Counted from the first letter of the stretch, positions 1 through 12,190 are shown. The stretch: DNA of 64,000 nucleotides from Gaeumannomyces sp. JS-464 (GCA_002197995.1 NGZR01000001.1:2666001-2730000), one strand, 5' to 3'. Notes: generated by a model from the letters alone, not told the origin. Program-made: numbers and translations.

Positions 1-867
1 GGCAAGGCCCGAGAGGTAGTCGCGGAGGGGAAGGTTGCCGCGCTGCAGCAGTGCCACTGCGTCCGGGTCGGGCTGGAACATGGTAGGGGCGGCCGACGCG
101 CCATCCGAGTCTGGCGGCATGGTCGACATGGGGTCGGGCGGTGCGAGGGTCAGGGCCTTGGCCTCGATCAGGTGCGGTAGTTCTGACACGACGGTGGCGT
201 ACTCGAGGCTGGGAAAGTCGGGGGAAAGGGGCGAGCCCCAGCCGTTGTGCTCGACTTCACCCCAGACGGGCTTGTGTGGTGGTAGGTTGATACCGAGCTC
301 GTCCTCGGCAGCTGGTGTCTTCTTGAGCTTGAGGAACTTCAACTTCAGCCTGCCCTCCTTGCCTCCCGTCTGCTCTGTCCCTGCTGGCTCGTGTGACTGC
401 TGTTGTTGCTGCTGTTGTTGTGGCGGTGGCGACCACAGCCCCGAAGACCGTCGTGCCGTGTGCGGCCGGTAGCTCCGCCCGTCATCGAACACGCCAGGCT
501 GGGGCACCGGGGGCGCGCGGGGGCGGGCGTCGTAGGCGATGGCGGCGCTGCGGCTCAGGCCGGCGTTGATCATCTTGCGGACGGCCGAGGGCACATCGCC
601 CTTGTCGATGGGGATCCATGCCTTGGGGATGGACGCCAGCACGGAGCGGTTGATGTAGAGGCGGCCCGAGTAGACGAAGACGACGATGGAGGTGGTGGTG
701 AAGTAGGCGGCGGCGATGACGATGACGAAGAAGGTCTGGGGCTCGTCGCCCTGGAGCGACTGGTAGATGATGTCGGCGGGCGAGACGAGCAGGAGAACGA
801 CGAGGATGATGTAGAGCAGGAAGTAGAAGCTCGTGTAGACGATGCGGAAGAGGGTTGCTGCCGACAT
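1..867 (-). CDS. DLT1: DLT1-like membrane protein, 3' end cut off by the window
   Basis: An open frame of 289 codons runs from the ATG at 867 to the window edge with no stop, so the C-terminus is missing. The N-terminus (MSAATLFRIVYTSFYFLLYI) forms one membrane segment, and a second lies at about residues 40-65. After them comes a hydrophilic tail with a run of eight Gln (near 397-420), a basic KLKLKFLKLKK patch and a conserved-looking SPDFPSLEYATVVSELPHL segment. This layout (two N-terminal membrane spans, DIIYQ motif, cytosolic tail) matches the fungal defect-at-low-temperature protein DLT1, whose molecular role is poorly known. No intron is seen. Family assignment is from recalled motif similarity, not a search. 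Confidence 0.8.
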   Translation of the reverse strand, partial: MSAATLFRIVYTSFYFLLYIILVVLLLVSPADIIYQSLQGDEPQTFFVIVIAAAYFTTTSIVVFVYSGRLYINRSVLASIPKAWIPIDKGDVPSAVRKMINAGLSRSAAIAYDARPRAPPVPQPGVFDDGRSYRPHTARRSSGLWSPPPQQQQQQQQSHEPAGTEQTGGKEGRLKLKFLKLKKTPAAEDELGINLPPHKPVWGEVEHNGWGSPLSPDFPSLEYATVVSELPHLIEAKALTLAPPDPMSTMPPDSDGASAAPTMFQPDPDAVALLQRGNLPLRDYLSGLA

Positions 868-1846
868 GGCTGTGCTCTGGCTGTCTGGAGGCTTGTTGTT
901 TGTTATGTCCTCCCGCCAGCCGGCTCGGCCCAAGCGGCGGCGGGCGTGAGGCTGCTGGTGCTGATGCTGCTGGTGACGTTGCCGCCGGGTGTTACTGCGA
1001 CGTAATTACTCGCTCCTCTGCTTGTTGCTGGGCGCGACCCCGACGCCGCGTTTACAGAATGCAGAGGATCGGCGGCAATTGATGGTAGCATCGTCCCTCC
1101 GTAGCTCTGTTTTGTTGGCCAGTCGCAAGGAAAACGCGGCGGCTGGCAAGCCTCGGGAGAGCTACGGATGATGGGTGGCAGGCACAAGGTTGGGGCAGAC
1201 CTCGGACGGGCGCGAGTGAAGCTAAAATGGAAGGGAGCAAGCTTTGTCCTTTTGTTAGCGCGCGCTCACCAGGGCGGCGCGATCCGCCAAGCTGCAGGGA
1301 TGCAGCATGGAGGCACAGGCCAACGCCATTTCCCGTGCAGCTGGGATCCAATACATCCCCTAAATTCATTTCAGTATGCGCTGCACAAGGCTAGCTCGGT
1401 TCCACGTGCTGCATGCACGACGATGCGTGCAGGCGTGCGGTCCGCAACGGTGGGCGTTGCGACACGTGCGTCCATTCCCTTGATGGTATCACGGCTCTCT
1501 CACGATGGAGAATATGGCACCCCATTGCTTTGATGCTTTTTGGCTCCCATCGCTATCCCATACCCTTCCCTGGTCCTGTATCTGAATTGTGATTTTCTCC
1601 CTCTTATCCTTTTTTTTTTTTCCTTTCCTATTTTTTTTTCTTTTCTTTTCTTTTTGCTTCCTTTCTTTTCTGTTGTGGACCATTGTCGGCATCATTTACG
1701 AGACATATGTAAACGCGAGACAGCTAACTATCACACAACTGACAGGTAACGCGTGACATAAAATCTGCCGACTGTTTCATTCCTAGTTGCTCTCTATATT
1801 ATGCCTGACATCCGTACACGTAACAGAACAATCCCGATCCCCTCTC
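868..1846. other. Intergenic, DLT1 upstream / NDC1 downstream
   Basis: About 980 bases with no gene I can support. A long pyrimidine tract (about 1605-1675) stands out. It reads as a purine tract on the minus strand, the transcribed sense of both neighbours. The short open frames here have no coding character. Confidence 0.5.
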
Positions 1847-3917
1847 CTACCTCACCTGCTGCATCTGGGGCGATGTCCTCCTGGCCACCGCCGTGGTCTC
1901 CTCCGCCGTCTGCACCCCGATCGCCTCGCGTGCCAGACGCATGTCCGCCATGGTGAGCCTTAGGTCGCGGCTGTACCGCTCAAACTTGAGCACCACGTCC
2001 GAGAGGCCATCCCTCAGGGCCTCGAGCACCGCGTCCACCTCGGGACTGCTGCGATCCTTGTGCACATCGGTCCAGTGCAGGGGGAACGCCTTCTTGAACG
2101 CGTCCAGTTTCGACGTCGCCGCCGTGAGCGTCCGCACGATGTGCGCCACGTCGCGCTGCACATTGCCATACTTGTCCTCCTGCAGACTGTGCACCGCCAG
2201 CTGGCTCAGCGCCGTCGCCGCGTTGATGTAGAGGCTCGGCTCCGCGTACGGCCCACCAAGGACAGCCGCCGTGAGTCGGCGCTGATACTCCTGCCGGAAC
2301 GGCCACCCCAACGGCGACGCCAGTAGCGCCCGGGCCCTGCTTTGCACTGGTTGCTTTTGCTGCTGCTGTCCGCCTCGGCTATCTGCTTCTTCATCTCGCG
2401 CAGTCTGAGCCTCGCCTCTCCGGCCGCTTTCCCGATCGGGCTTAGGCGTGATGGCTGGCTCGGATCCGTAGCGACCTTGCCGACGTACTTGGTGACGGAT
2501 TTTCCCATTTCGCCCACCACTCCCCTCCTTGCCACCGTCGGCTCAGCAAACGGGTTGCTCTTCAGGGACTTCTGGGACAGTTGTCGTGCTGTCTCTGCCG
2601 CCTCTGACTCTGCTGGCGGCACGACCGGCACTGGGTCTTGCCGTAGTTGTCGATTCTCGACTCCAGATCTTTGATAATCTCGACGCAGGTAGCGTAGACT
2701 TGAGACCACATGGGGCCATCCTTGCGCTCATAATCCTCGTAAATGGCTTTCCGTCTATCCTCGTAGTCGCACGCGATAAAGGCCAGCTCCCACATAGCGA
2801 AACACTGAAAAAGAATGTCAGACCAGGCCCCTGCTCAGCTCACAGGCGGTGAGGTGTGCCGATATTGCTTACCTTGATAGGGAGCTTCTTGCTCTTGAGT
2901 CCGTTCAACAGGCTGCCATTGGGATCCTTGGCGTCCGAGGTCAGGGGTTTCCCATTCTTGATCGGCTCCTTGACGAGGAAGATGGAGAACGCGACATTCC
3001 CAATACGCCACATCATGTTAAGTAGGGCGGATAGAGCCACACATCGCACGAACAGGCCAAAGGTAATAGGCCAAGATATCGGAAGGATGTTGTACTTCGG
3101 CAGGCTGTAGAATGGTCGGAACGTGACGAGGGCGAGAGTCCAAGCAAAAGATCGGATGACAGCGAAGTAGAGGATGCCGGTGAGGAAAAAGGTGGTGGCC
3201 GATATCGGAACTGAAGCGATTATGATAGACGGCATCGCAGCCCAGAGAGCGGCCCACTCCTTCACCCCCTCGCTGCGGGGCTTGACGGTGCCGAGGGTGA
3301 TGCGGTCGCGATCCTCGCCGACATGGAGGATGCCCTGGGTCAGGCCGAGGACGAGAAAGTGGACGAAAAAGAAGATGGTCTTCTCGTTGAGGCGCGCGCG
3401 GTCGCCATTGAAGTAGGTGATCCAGCTGAGGTTCACGCCCGGAGACGCCGACCACATGTACACCTGGCTAAAGAGCCAGGCCGAGGAGACGTACGCGAGG
3501 ATGGCCCAGAGGGCACGCGACGAGAGGGCGTTGGTGACGAAGGTCTGGAGGCCCGAGTTGGAAGTCCGCAGGCCGACGTGGTACTGGCCGATGCGCAGGA
3601 CGAGGATGAAGAGGCCGCAGAAGAAGAGGAAGAGAGCTCGGAAGCCAGCCGGGCCGAGGGGGAACCATGACCAGAGCCCTGTAAAAGGATGTGGTTGTCA
3701 GCATGTCGTCCCCGAGCCCAAGGTGGAAGGCAAGACAGAGGTTAGGTGGCTATCGGAGATGGCGCATAGGTAACTCACATGAGCTCCAGTCAGACAGCAA
3801 AATGCTCTGGGCATACGCGACAGCAAGAATAATCGTCGCCGCCGTGGAAAACCGCCTATGCAGTGCAGGCTGAAGGAAGTCCTTATAAGGAGCCCTTCTG
3901 ACCGTAGCGGGCGCCAT
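1847..3917 (-). CDS. NDC1: Nucleoporin NDC1 (nuclear pore / spindle pole body membrane protein), frame broken twice
   Basis: Ndc1 anchors the nuclear pore complex, and in fungi also the spindle pole body, in the nuclear envelope. Start is the ATG at 3917 (MAPATVRRAPYKDFLQPALH, typical of fungal Ndc1). Introns are 3778-3679 and 2872-2805, both GT...AG. Exons 1-2 join in frame to give the membrane segments (LWSWFPLGPAGFRALFLFF and following) and the conserved WSASPGVNLSWITYFNGDR region. The cytosolic C-terminal half includes SPLGWPFRQEYQRRLTAAVL and ends at 1847. Two frame changes are needed to keep family-like sequence: at about 2632-2642 (after ESRIDNYGK, into PVPVVPPAE) and between about 2350 and 2440. 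Both are consistent with one missing base, with no plausible intron at either place. I read these as sequence errors; a pseudogene is the alternative. Confidence 0.85.
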
Positions 3918-4397
3918 CTTCGGGGCGCATAGCACGGGCAAATGGCGGAGGTGGTCGGATGGAGGCAGCAGCTAGAGCTGGTTGCCTGTGCAAGCTCTCT
4001 CTCTCAATGGGATTTTTTGTAAATAAAAAAAAGCTCTTGGCGCATTGGTCGCGCGGAAACGTCCCAGGCGCCGCGCCACGAGCTCCAGCCACGCAATACC
4101 CGCTCGCACGTGCCCCATCTGCCAAGCAGCGAATGGCGGCCCCCGCGTTCCTGTTGGTTGACGCAATCCCCAGCCACAGTTGTTGCGAGACAGGCAACCT
4201 CCGCTCCGACCGGGAACCTTGCACCATCGCTTTGTAGCCTGCCAGCCGTTGTCGACGACGACAACTCTATCTGTTTTAGGCATCTCTCATTTTTGTGTTT
4301 TACTGATTTGAAGCGGTCTTGCATTTCGCCGGCGAATCTTGCGACACCCCCGCTCCAGCCATTTCAATCCGCGCGTCCTCGCGATCGAGCCGACAAC
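3918..4397. other. Divergent promoter region NDC1 / PEP12
   Basis: 480 bases between two divergent starts. CT-rich stretches precede the PEP12 ATG. No separate gene seen. Confidence 0.5.
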
Positions 4398-5307
4398 ATG
4401 TCGTTTGACCAGCTATCGTCCCTCGAGTCGCAGCAGCGACGGGGGAACCGGGGATATGTGGACGACCCGGACTTCCAGAAGCTGTCGCAGGACCTCATGA
4501 ACAAGCTGTTCAAGGTCAACGGCAACATCTCGCGGCTCGGGACCGAGATCAACCATCTGGGCACGAGGCGGGACACAGCGCGGTCCGGGAAAGGGTGCAT
4601 GACCTGCTGGAGGAGTCAAGGACAATGTTTAAGGACCTGGGCGAAGGCGTCAAGAAGATCCAATCATGGGAAGATGTCACGGTGCGTCATGTTTGCGCAG
4701 GAGATGCTGGGCACATTGTTCCCCGCCTCGACGAATGATAAACTAACCAAGACCGCCGCCACCCCTGCAGCCCAACCAAAAGTACACACAGCAGAAGCTC
4801 TCGCGCGAAGTCCAGACGTCCCTCTCCGAGTTCCAAAACCTGCAGCGCCAGGCCCTCGACAAGCAGCGCGCCTCGGTCAGCGCCGCGCGCGCCGCGACCG
4901 ACGAAGAAGGCGCCCTCGGCTCCCACCCCTCGGGCGGCGGCGTCGAGGGCGCGCACCTGGAACAGCTCCAGCAGCAGGAGCTGTCGCACCTGGCGCCGCA
5001 GGACGAAGTCGACTTCCAGGAGGCGCTCATTATCGAGCGCGAGGAGGAGATCCGCAACATCGAGCAGGGCGTCAACGACCTCAATGTGCTCTTCACCCAG
5101 GTCGCCCAGATCGTGTCGGAGCAGGGCGAGCAGCTCGATAGCATCGTCGACAATGTTGAGAACGTCCGCGCCGACACCAGGGGCGCCGACTACGAGCTCC
5201 GCAGCGCCGCCAGGTACCAGAAGAACGCCCGCAGCAAGGCGTGCTGCCTGCTGCTCATCCTGGCTGTCATTCTTACCATTGTGCTGCTGGCCATCTTCCT
5301 GGGATGA
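4398..5307 (+). CDS. PEP12: Qa-SNARE syntaxin of the Pep12/Vam3 group, one frame break
   Basis: A t-SNARE for fusion at endosome/vacuole membranes. Start ATG at 4398 (MSFDQLSSLESQQRRGNRGY). The N-terminal Habc-type helices are followed by the SNARE motif (about DEVDFQEALIIEREEEIRNI through QIVSEQGEQLDSIVDNVENV, with the zero-layer Gln in SEQGEQL). A C-terminal tail anchor follows (CLLLILAVILTIVLLAIFLG, stop at 5305-5307). One intron, 4682-4770, in phase. In exon 1 the frame breaks near 4583-4590: HLGTRRDTAR continues as VRERVHDLLEESRTMFKDLG only if one base is added, and with that base the 95-codon exon joins exon 2 in frame. The conserved sequence on both sides argues for a missing base in the assembly. 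Pep12 versus Vam3 cannot be separated from sequence memory alone. Confidence 0.88.
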
Positions 5308-5626
5308 GCGGAAGGCCTGTCAGGGGGTAGGGTGGCATGGCCGATCCATGTCTGATGCTGTCTCGTGTGAGGCATGGGTAGTTATAGAAGAAGACTATGA
5401 GGGTGCGGATAAACGGCCCCATAGACCGTGTTTGCAGTCCCATGTAAATTTCAACAACGCCGGCGTTCTGGAGTTCGGCCCGGGCGCGATAGACGCCGGG
5501 GCCTGGGAGCCTCTTCAGGGTATTTGTCAGTTTCCTTTGTCTATCATCCGCATTTTTAGTCTATTTTTCACAGACAGTAATACGCCCGACCGAATATCCA
5601 CCATATATTGTCCCCACCAGTCCGCT
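5308..5626. other. Convergent 3' region PEP12 / COX18
   Basis: About 320 bases between converging stops; expected to hold both 3' UTRs. No gene seen. Confidence 0.5.
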
Positions 5627-6745
5627 CTATGTTGGGCGGCGTGGCATTATCATCATCCTGTCGCGGCCCTTGCAACCCGAGACTTGTTTCGGCAATGGAA
5701 GGAATAAAGCCACAGCTTTTGTGGACACCGCGGCGAGGCTGGCCGAGCACAGCCAGTACAGGTGCAAGGCGGCTGGCATGTCCATGGTGACGGGGCCAAA
5801 TCGAAATGGCTACGAGAACGAGGGTCCTCGTCAGCCCTCCCCTCCAGCCTTTGTTGTTGGACAATGGATTATCGGACGAGATCAGGTCTTGGACGCCCCC
5901 TGTTGTTTTCGGCAGAACGTTATAAACCATGACGGCGGACAACAGCATCGGCAGGGCATGGTACGGGTCCGCCACCGTCAGGTCGGGGAACCAAAGCGCC
6001 CCGCCCGTCGCCAGCGAGGGGTCAAAATTGCCGGCGGTCGCAGCCGCCGTGCCCGACAAGCTCCCGGACACGGTTTCAGGGGTCAAGACGGAGGCGGTTG
6101 AGGCTGCCGTGCCCGCCATGCCCTGCTCCCCAGCTGTAGCGGCGGCAGCGTCGACGGCATCGCCACCGGCCGCGGCGTCCCCCTTGAAGAACAGGCTCCC
6201 CAGGAGCCCCGTGGGCCCGCCGCACAGCCGCCGGATGGCCTCGATGGCGGTGAGCCAGACGGGGAAGACGAGTAGGCTGCTGTTGAGCCTCCAGGCCTGC
6301 AGGCCGCGGTCGCGCATGATGCGCCTCTCGGTCGCCTCGTACCTCTTGTGGGCGGCGGCGACGCCGTCGCCGGCGCGGGCGTGGGTGGCGAGCCAGGCGT
6401 GCAGCAGCGGCGCCAGGGCGGCTCGGCGGCGAGCCAGGCGCTGCGCGTGCACCGTGAAGGGCAGGCGCACCAGGTTCACGGCCAGCGCGACCAGCGGGAT
6501 CGTGACGTACCAGGGCGTGCCGGCGAGGGTGTGCAGCGAGGTGATGAGCGACTGGGTCGTCTCGACGGCTGCTTGGACGAGGTGCACGTGCCGCCGGCCC
6601 GCGGGGGCGGATGCGAGTGCTGCTGGCACGAGGCCGTGGGGGAGGAGGGCGACGCCTGGTCGTGTGTGTGTGGACAAGGCCGGGGTCGTATAAGGGGGTG
6701 TGAGAGTGTGCCGCCCAGCTGGCGTGAGAGTCGCATGGATAACAT
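5627..6745 (-). CDS. COX18: Mitochondrial inner-membrane insertase COX18 (Oxa1/YidC family), frame breaks
   Basis: Cox18 inserts the Cox2 C-terminal domain into the mitochondrial inner membrane. The core reads SLHTLAGTPWYVTIPLVALA, then LPFTVHAQRLARRRAALAPL and a membrane segment (SLLVFPVWLTAIEAIRRLCG). After a Gly/Ala-rich stretch come WFPDLTVADPYHALPMLLSA and the last span GPVTMDMPAALHLYWLCSAS, with the stop at 5627-5629. To pass from LVLVAISI to GPVTMDMP one base must be removed from a TTT run at 5798-5800. The start is uncertain. The core frame has no good upstream ATG, whereas the ATG at 6745 opens MLSMRLSRQLGGTLSHP, a plausible mitochondrial presequence. That frame joins the core only if one base is added in the C run near 6697-6701. 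Length after these repairs (about 370 residues) suits the family. Confidence 0.8.
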
Positions 6746-7623
6746 GGTGGGCTGTCGAAGACGACGGCAGGATTTTTGTTCCCCCTCGTGTTATTTTTTT
6801 TCTTGTAATGTCTCTGCAGCGGAGATTATGGCGTCGCACGTGTCGCAGCCATTTGCTCACGGCCTCTCTTACACGGCCCGCGGGAACATTTGCTCATGTC
6901 CTCGAAGCTGTTTGGGTTGCCGAGTCGGGTGTGACCAGCTGATGAGATCAGGCTCTTGTGGTGTGTCGAGCGATCAGAAACTGCGGGTGGGGGACAGCCC
7001 AAAATGGGTGAATTGAATTGTCTGGGGAATGTCTACTTAGTAAGGCACTGTTGTCCAGCAAACAATGGGCTTTTCGCCTTTTGAAATGGATGACAGTGGA
7101 AAACGGATAAACCATCAATTCAACGCAATTCACGAAAGAGATACATGGACTTCGAGAGAGCTGAAAATATCGAAACCAGTGACTTCTGCTTGACGTGTTT
7201 GGAACGTCTTGCAGAACAATCTTGCCCAGCCATTCACACGCGGGATCGACGGTTGGTCCACTGCTGCTGGAGCTTTGTGGGGCCTGAACGGGGCAGCCGC
7301 CCTTTGAATTAACGGCAGGGCGAGCACATGCAACGTGGAAGCATGGGTGGAGGAAGGCAACCTGCTGCTGCAGGCTACCGACGTCAACCGACATGCATCA
7401 TTTGTCTTCCTCCTAAGCAGGAAAGTCCACCGCCACCCCCAACGCTTTTCCCCCCTTCATCTGCCAACCCAGGGGCTCCCCGTCTAGGCTGCGCGCCGAG
7501 GCCCAACCTGTCGGATTCTTTTGATTCTTGATTCATTCGTTTCCCACGCTGCCTGCTGCCCTCCCTCGCCCGTTTCCCGGGGCTTCGGTCCTCCGAAAAC
7601 CGCTCCTAGGCCCCCAAACCCAC
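6746..7623. other. Divergent promoter region COX18 / ALG11
   Basis: About 880 bases between divergent starts. The open frames on the minus strand here lack homology I recognise and look random. The ALG11 side is C-rich (7425-7470). Confidence 0.5.
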
Positions 7624-9515
7624 ATGGACGCCTTTGGCGCGAGCGGCGACGGCAGCTGCAGCACCCAAGCGCCCTGCGGGATGCCTTCTTCCAAGCACGC
7701 CGTCGCGTCCGCCGCCGCCGCCATGCCGCTGGTCTTCCTCTTCTTCCTGCCCTGGCTCTGGCGCGCCGTCGGTGCCGGCTTCGGCTGGTACCTGCGACGC
7801 AAGACCGAGGGCCGCCGCCACCAGGTCGTCGAGGTAATGGAGGCGGACGAGAGGAGATTCGCCCAGGATGAAGCACACGGCAGGAAACGGAGCTCCTCGG
7901 ATGACGACTGGGAGGCCGTCTCGGGCCATACTACCGGCACCGCCGACAACGGAGCCAAGGGCGAGAAAGCGTGGGACGGCATCGTGGGCTTCTTTCACCC
8001 TTTCTGGTTTGTGCTACCCTGGTGTTTCTTGTGCCAACCTCTAGAGAGCGGCCGTGGCTAACCTTACTCTCTTGGCATCTTTGCAGCAACGCCGGCGGCG
8101 GAGGCGAGAGAGTCCTTTGGGCTGCCATCCGGGCTACACAGAAGCGGTGGCCCAAGGCAAAGTGCATCGTCTACACGGGCGACCACGAGGTCAACAAGGA
8201 TGCCATTCTATCGAGGGTCGAGGTCCGTACTTGTCTTGCTGGCAGTGAAGCTCGCCAGGAGGTCAGCTAACCGGGCGTCCTTGTCCACAGAGCCGTTTCA
8301 ACATCCACCTCCACGCTCCCACCGTCCAGTTCCTCTACCTGTCGACCAGACACTGGGTTCTCGCCTCGACATGGCCGCACTTCACACTCGCCGGACAGTC
8401 CTTCGGGTCCATCATCATGGCCTGGGATGCCTTCTCGCTGCTTGCCCCGGACATCTTCGTCGACACAATGGGATACGCCTTTGCTCTTGGTCTGTCCAAG
8501 TGGCTCTTCTCGCACGTACCGACCGGCGCCTACGTACACTACCCAACAATTTCGACCGATATGCTTGAGTCCCTAGACCCGAGCTCCAAGACGGGTTCTC
8601 TGGGCGTCAACGCCGGCAAGGGAACAGGAACCAGGGGCACTGTGAAGAAGATGTACTGGCATCTGTTCGCCTGGGTGTACTCGCGCATGGGCGCATCCAT
8701 CGACGTGGTCATGACCAACTCGACCTGGACACAGGCGCATATCCAAAAGTTGTGGGGCCCCCTCAGGAGCAAGAACAAGAAGGCGACCCAGATCGCCGTT
8801 GTGTACCCGCCCGTCGCAGTCCGCGAGCTGGAACAGGAGGTCGAGGTCTCGGCCGAGAGCGAGAAGGCGAGGCAGAAGGTGCTGGTGTACATCGCTCAGT
8901 TCCGGCCCGAAAAGAACCACCAGCTCATCATCCAGGCGTTCGCCGAGTTCGTTAAAGCTGGGTCCGAGGCCGCCAAGGATGCCAGGCTTGTGCTCATCGG
9001 CAGCGTCCGCGACGACCACGACTCGAAGCGCGTTTACAAGCTGAGGCTGCTGGTCAACGAGCTGCACATCAAGGAGCAGGTCGAGTTCCACCTGGACGCG
9101 TCGTGGCCCGAGATCCTGGAATGGCTGCGCAAGGGCTCCGTGGGCGTCAATGGCATGGGAACGAGCACTTTGGTATTGGAGTTGTCGAGTACCAGGCCGC
9201 CGGGCTCATCTCGGTCGTCCACGACAGCGGAGGCCCCAAGCTGGACATTGTCACCGCTATCGACGGTGAGCCAACTGGTAAGTGCCGTCATCCCAAGCTG
9301 TTACCACCATAACTCTGGACTAACACGCTGTTATAGGTTTCCACGCCACCACCTCGACCGAGTTCGCAGATGCCTTTCAGAAAGCCCTCTCGCAACCCAA
9401 CACCCTAGCTATCAGGCAGCGGGCGCGCCAGTCGGCCAAGCGGTTCACCGAGGAGGAGTTTGCCAAGAAGTGGGTTGCGCAGATGGAGAAGCTAGTGGCT
9501 CTGACTTCGGCATGA
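7624..9515 (+). CDS. ALG11: ALG11 alpha-1,2-mannosyltransferase (ER N-glycan assembly), one frame break
   Basis: Adds the fourth and fifth mannose to the dolichol-linked oligosaccharide on the cytosolic ER face. Start ATG 7624. An N-terminal anchor ([17 protein letters not shown]) is followed by the GT4 family signature [20 protein letters not shown], split by intron 8007-8086. Then come [34 protein letters not shown], the nucleotide-sugar part ([18 protein letters not shown]) and [20 protein letters not shown]. Other introns are 8223-8290 and 9278-9336; the stop is 9513-9515. The frame breaks at 9157/9158: VGVNGM continues as [12 protein letters not shown] only with one added base. This is the best-conserved stretch of the family, and with that base all four exons fit exactly. 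Most likely an assembly error. Confidence 0.93.
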
Positions 9516-9898
9516 AGAGGCACGGCTCACTATCATAGCCCGGTCGGATTTCGTGGCGATTCGGGTCTGGTGAGCGTCCAAGATGGAAGTCGCAACAAGG
9601 CCGTTTTCGCATTCTCGTTTTCACTACTCGATACCCTTTTTCTTTATACCACAGTAGACTTCCAGAGTAGAAACGGAGGGAGCGCGGCGCATGGTGCATA
9701 TACTGTTTATTGATTCATGCCTGTGTAGTGCGACGCGTATTTCTATCGAAAGCAGCAGCAACGAGTCTGGGTTTGCAGAAAGTCATTGTCTAAGCCGACG
9801 GGGCCTGCGTCTGCGGCAAGGTATGATATGGAAACGTGAAAGCACGCGGATATCCAAATGGCACACTCCTTACGGACGGAAAACGAACAGACTTTCGC
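9516..9898. other. Convergent 3' region ALG11 / GGT
   Basis: About 380 bases between converging stops. No gene seen. Confidence 0.5.
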
Positions 9899-12190
9899 CT
9901 ATATGGTCAACCCCCCACTGTTCTTCTGCCTCACCTCGCTGGCAGCGAGCAGCGTGCCGTCCCACAGCCGCTGGATCCCCTGGACGGCGCTGTAGATGGG
10001 CCCGACCCAGGTGACGTTGTGGCCCCTGGCGGCCATGCTGGCGACGGTGGCGTTATCGAAGGGGAACTCGAAGGTGACCCTGTTAGGCATGAGCTGGTCG
10101 TGCATACGCGGGTACGCCACAGCCCGGACCACGTCGTCGTCGTCCGCCTGCCCGCCTCCGGCCGAGGCCTGGAGGAGCACGCCGGGCTCGAGGACGCGCC
10201 ACGCGACCTGGCAGGCGCTACTGAGGATGCGCGAGCCGCCCGCGGCGCCGACGGCCAGGACGAGGGAGCCGTTGGCGGCGTGCTCGGCGATGAGCGGGGC
10301 GATGCTGGACAGCGGCCGCTTGCCGGGGCGGACGTAGTTTGACGGGCTGGGCTCGAAGCCGAACTCGTTGCGGACGTTTGGGATGCTAAAGTCGTTCATC
10401 TCGTCGTTGAGGATGATGCCCGTGTCCGGCGTCATGAGGTGGGCGCCGAAGAGGAGGTTGATGGTCGTGGTGCTAGTCACGGCGAGCCCCGAGGAGTCGG
10501 CGGTGACGATGTGGGAGGTGCCGTGGCCCGGGTTTGCGTAGTAGTAGTGGTGGTGGGAAGCTGGGGTTTGCCGGGAAGGCTCGGTCTCGGGTCCGTAGGC
10601 CTCGACGGGCTGGGTGGTGCCGTCGAGGATGCGGCGCCTCGTGCGGGCGGCGAAGGACGCGGTCAGCATGCGGCCCTCGAGGGCGCTGACGCCGGGCACG
10701 AAGGCCGGGTCGCCGAGGCGCGAGCGGGCCGCGTAGCCGAAGCGGAGGGCCTCGCCGAAGCGGTGGGTCGTGAGGTTGGCGTCGGCGAGCAGGTCCGCGC
10801 GCGCGTACTGCTCCATGGTCTTGAGGATGGAGAGGCAGACGGCGCCGCTGGTGGGCGACGGGGTCGACCAGACGCGGTAGCTGCGGAAGTCGACGCTGAC
10901 GGGCGGCGGGGTTGTGACATTATACGAGGCCAGGTCGGCGAGGGTCATGGTGCCGTTTGTTGCGCGGATCAGGTCGATCATGGATTTGGCTGGGGGAGGT
11001 GCGGTGTTAGTTGAGGATACAATGGGGAGTTGGAAAGAGCCTTACCTATCTCGCCTTGGTAGAATGTGTCTGCGCCGTGCCGCCCGATCTTTTCCAAGGT
11101 GCTTGTGTGGGTGGTGGTTGTTAGTGAAAAGGGGCAGCCGTCGCAGCAAGGCATCTCGGGGAGAACGAGGAAAAGAGGGGAAAAGCAAAGGGAAAAAGGA
11201 AGGAGAAACATCAAAGAGGCCACAAGAAAGGGGACAGGAGGACAGGAAAGGCGAGGATGGATGCTCACTTGGCGTATCTCTTCCTCGTAATGGTGTCCCC
11301 TAACTTTAGTAACGTCCCTGCAATAACACGCAGTTAGTGTCACGCACGGCAGGCTACATGTTGGTCGTGCGCCAGATGCTTATAGAACAGCCGCTGCTTA
11401 CCATTTGGGGCAAAGTCTTCGGCCCATGCTGGATCGTCAACCAGGAAATTTGTCGGGGAGGTTTTCAAGGACTCGGCCATGTAGCGAAGCAGATCCTCAG
11501 TGACTGAGTGAAGTTAATGGAATAAATCTGGGGGGTTTTACGGAGCTAGATTTTAGTTCTTGGAGGTCTTACCTGGGAAGCCATCCCGGGCCACCTTGAC
11601 GGCCGGGTTGACGACTGCTCTCCATGGTAGCGACTGTTATAGACCCGAGGTCAGCATGCGTCTTGAACCGAAGAAGCATACCACATATTTGATAGGTCAC
11701 CGAGATAAGAGATACCCACCCCGTATTTATCGTGCAGATACTCAAGACCCCTGAGCTCTCCAGGGATGCCGACAGAGAGCCCGCCATAAACACTGCCCGC
11801 AACATTATCCCTGTACATGTCCTCGCTGGCAGCAGCCGGGGCCGTCTCGCGATAGTCAATGACCTCGTGGCTGCCGTCGGCGCCGCGGACCAGCATGAAG
11901 CCGCCGCCGCCGATGCCGCTGTGGTACATGCCGACGACGCCGACGCAGAGGTTGGTGCCCACCATGGCGTCGGCGGCGTTGCCCCCGCGCTCGATCAGGT
12001 CGATGCCGATCTGCGAGCATATCCTGCTCTCGCTGGCCACGGCGCCCCTGGAGCTGCTGCTGTGCTGGGCGTCGGCGACGGGCTCCTGGTAGGAGTACGT
12101 AGGCGATGCTGAGGCATGGTGCCAACTGTGAGATGCTGCGAGGAGCGGCAGTAACAGCTGCTCCGCGAGCCTTTTGCGGGAGGCTATCAT
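9899..12190 (-). CDS. Gamma-glutamyltranspeptidase (secreted / vacuolar)
   Basis: Cleaves and transfers the gamma-glutamyl group of glutathione. Start ATG 12190. The N-terminus MIASRKRLAEQLLLPLLAAS looks like a signal or anchor sequence. The GGT hallmarks follow in order: GAVASESRICSQIGIDLIER, GGNAADAMVGTNLCVGVVGM, SGIGGGGFMLVRG, DYRETAPAAA, LPWRAVVNPAVKVARDGFPV, GRHGADTFYQGEIAKSM, the autoprocessing and catalytic Thr region (VTSTTTINLLFGAHLMTP) and GAAGGSRI for substrate contact. Six exons; introns at about 11719-11634, 11572-11504, 11401-11318, 11268-11102 and 11045-10990, all GT...AG and phase-consistent. No frame breaks were found, so this copy is intact. Confidence 0.93.

Noticed and set aside
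9158..9538. The continued frame after the ALG11 break as an alternative C-terminus
   Set aside because: It loses all family similarity, whereas the other frame carries [12 protein letters not shown] and the rest of the fold.
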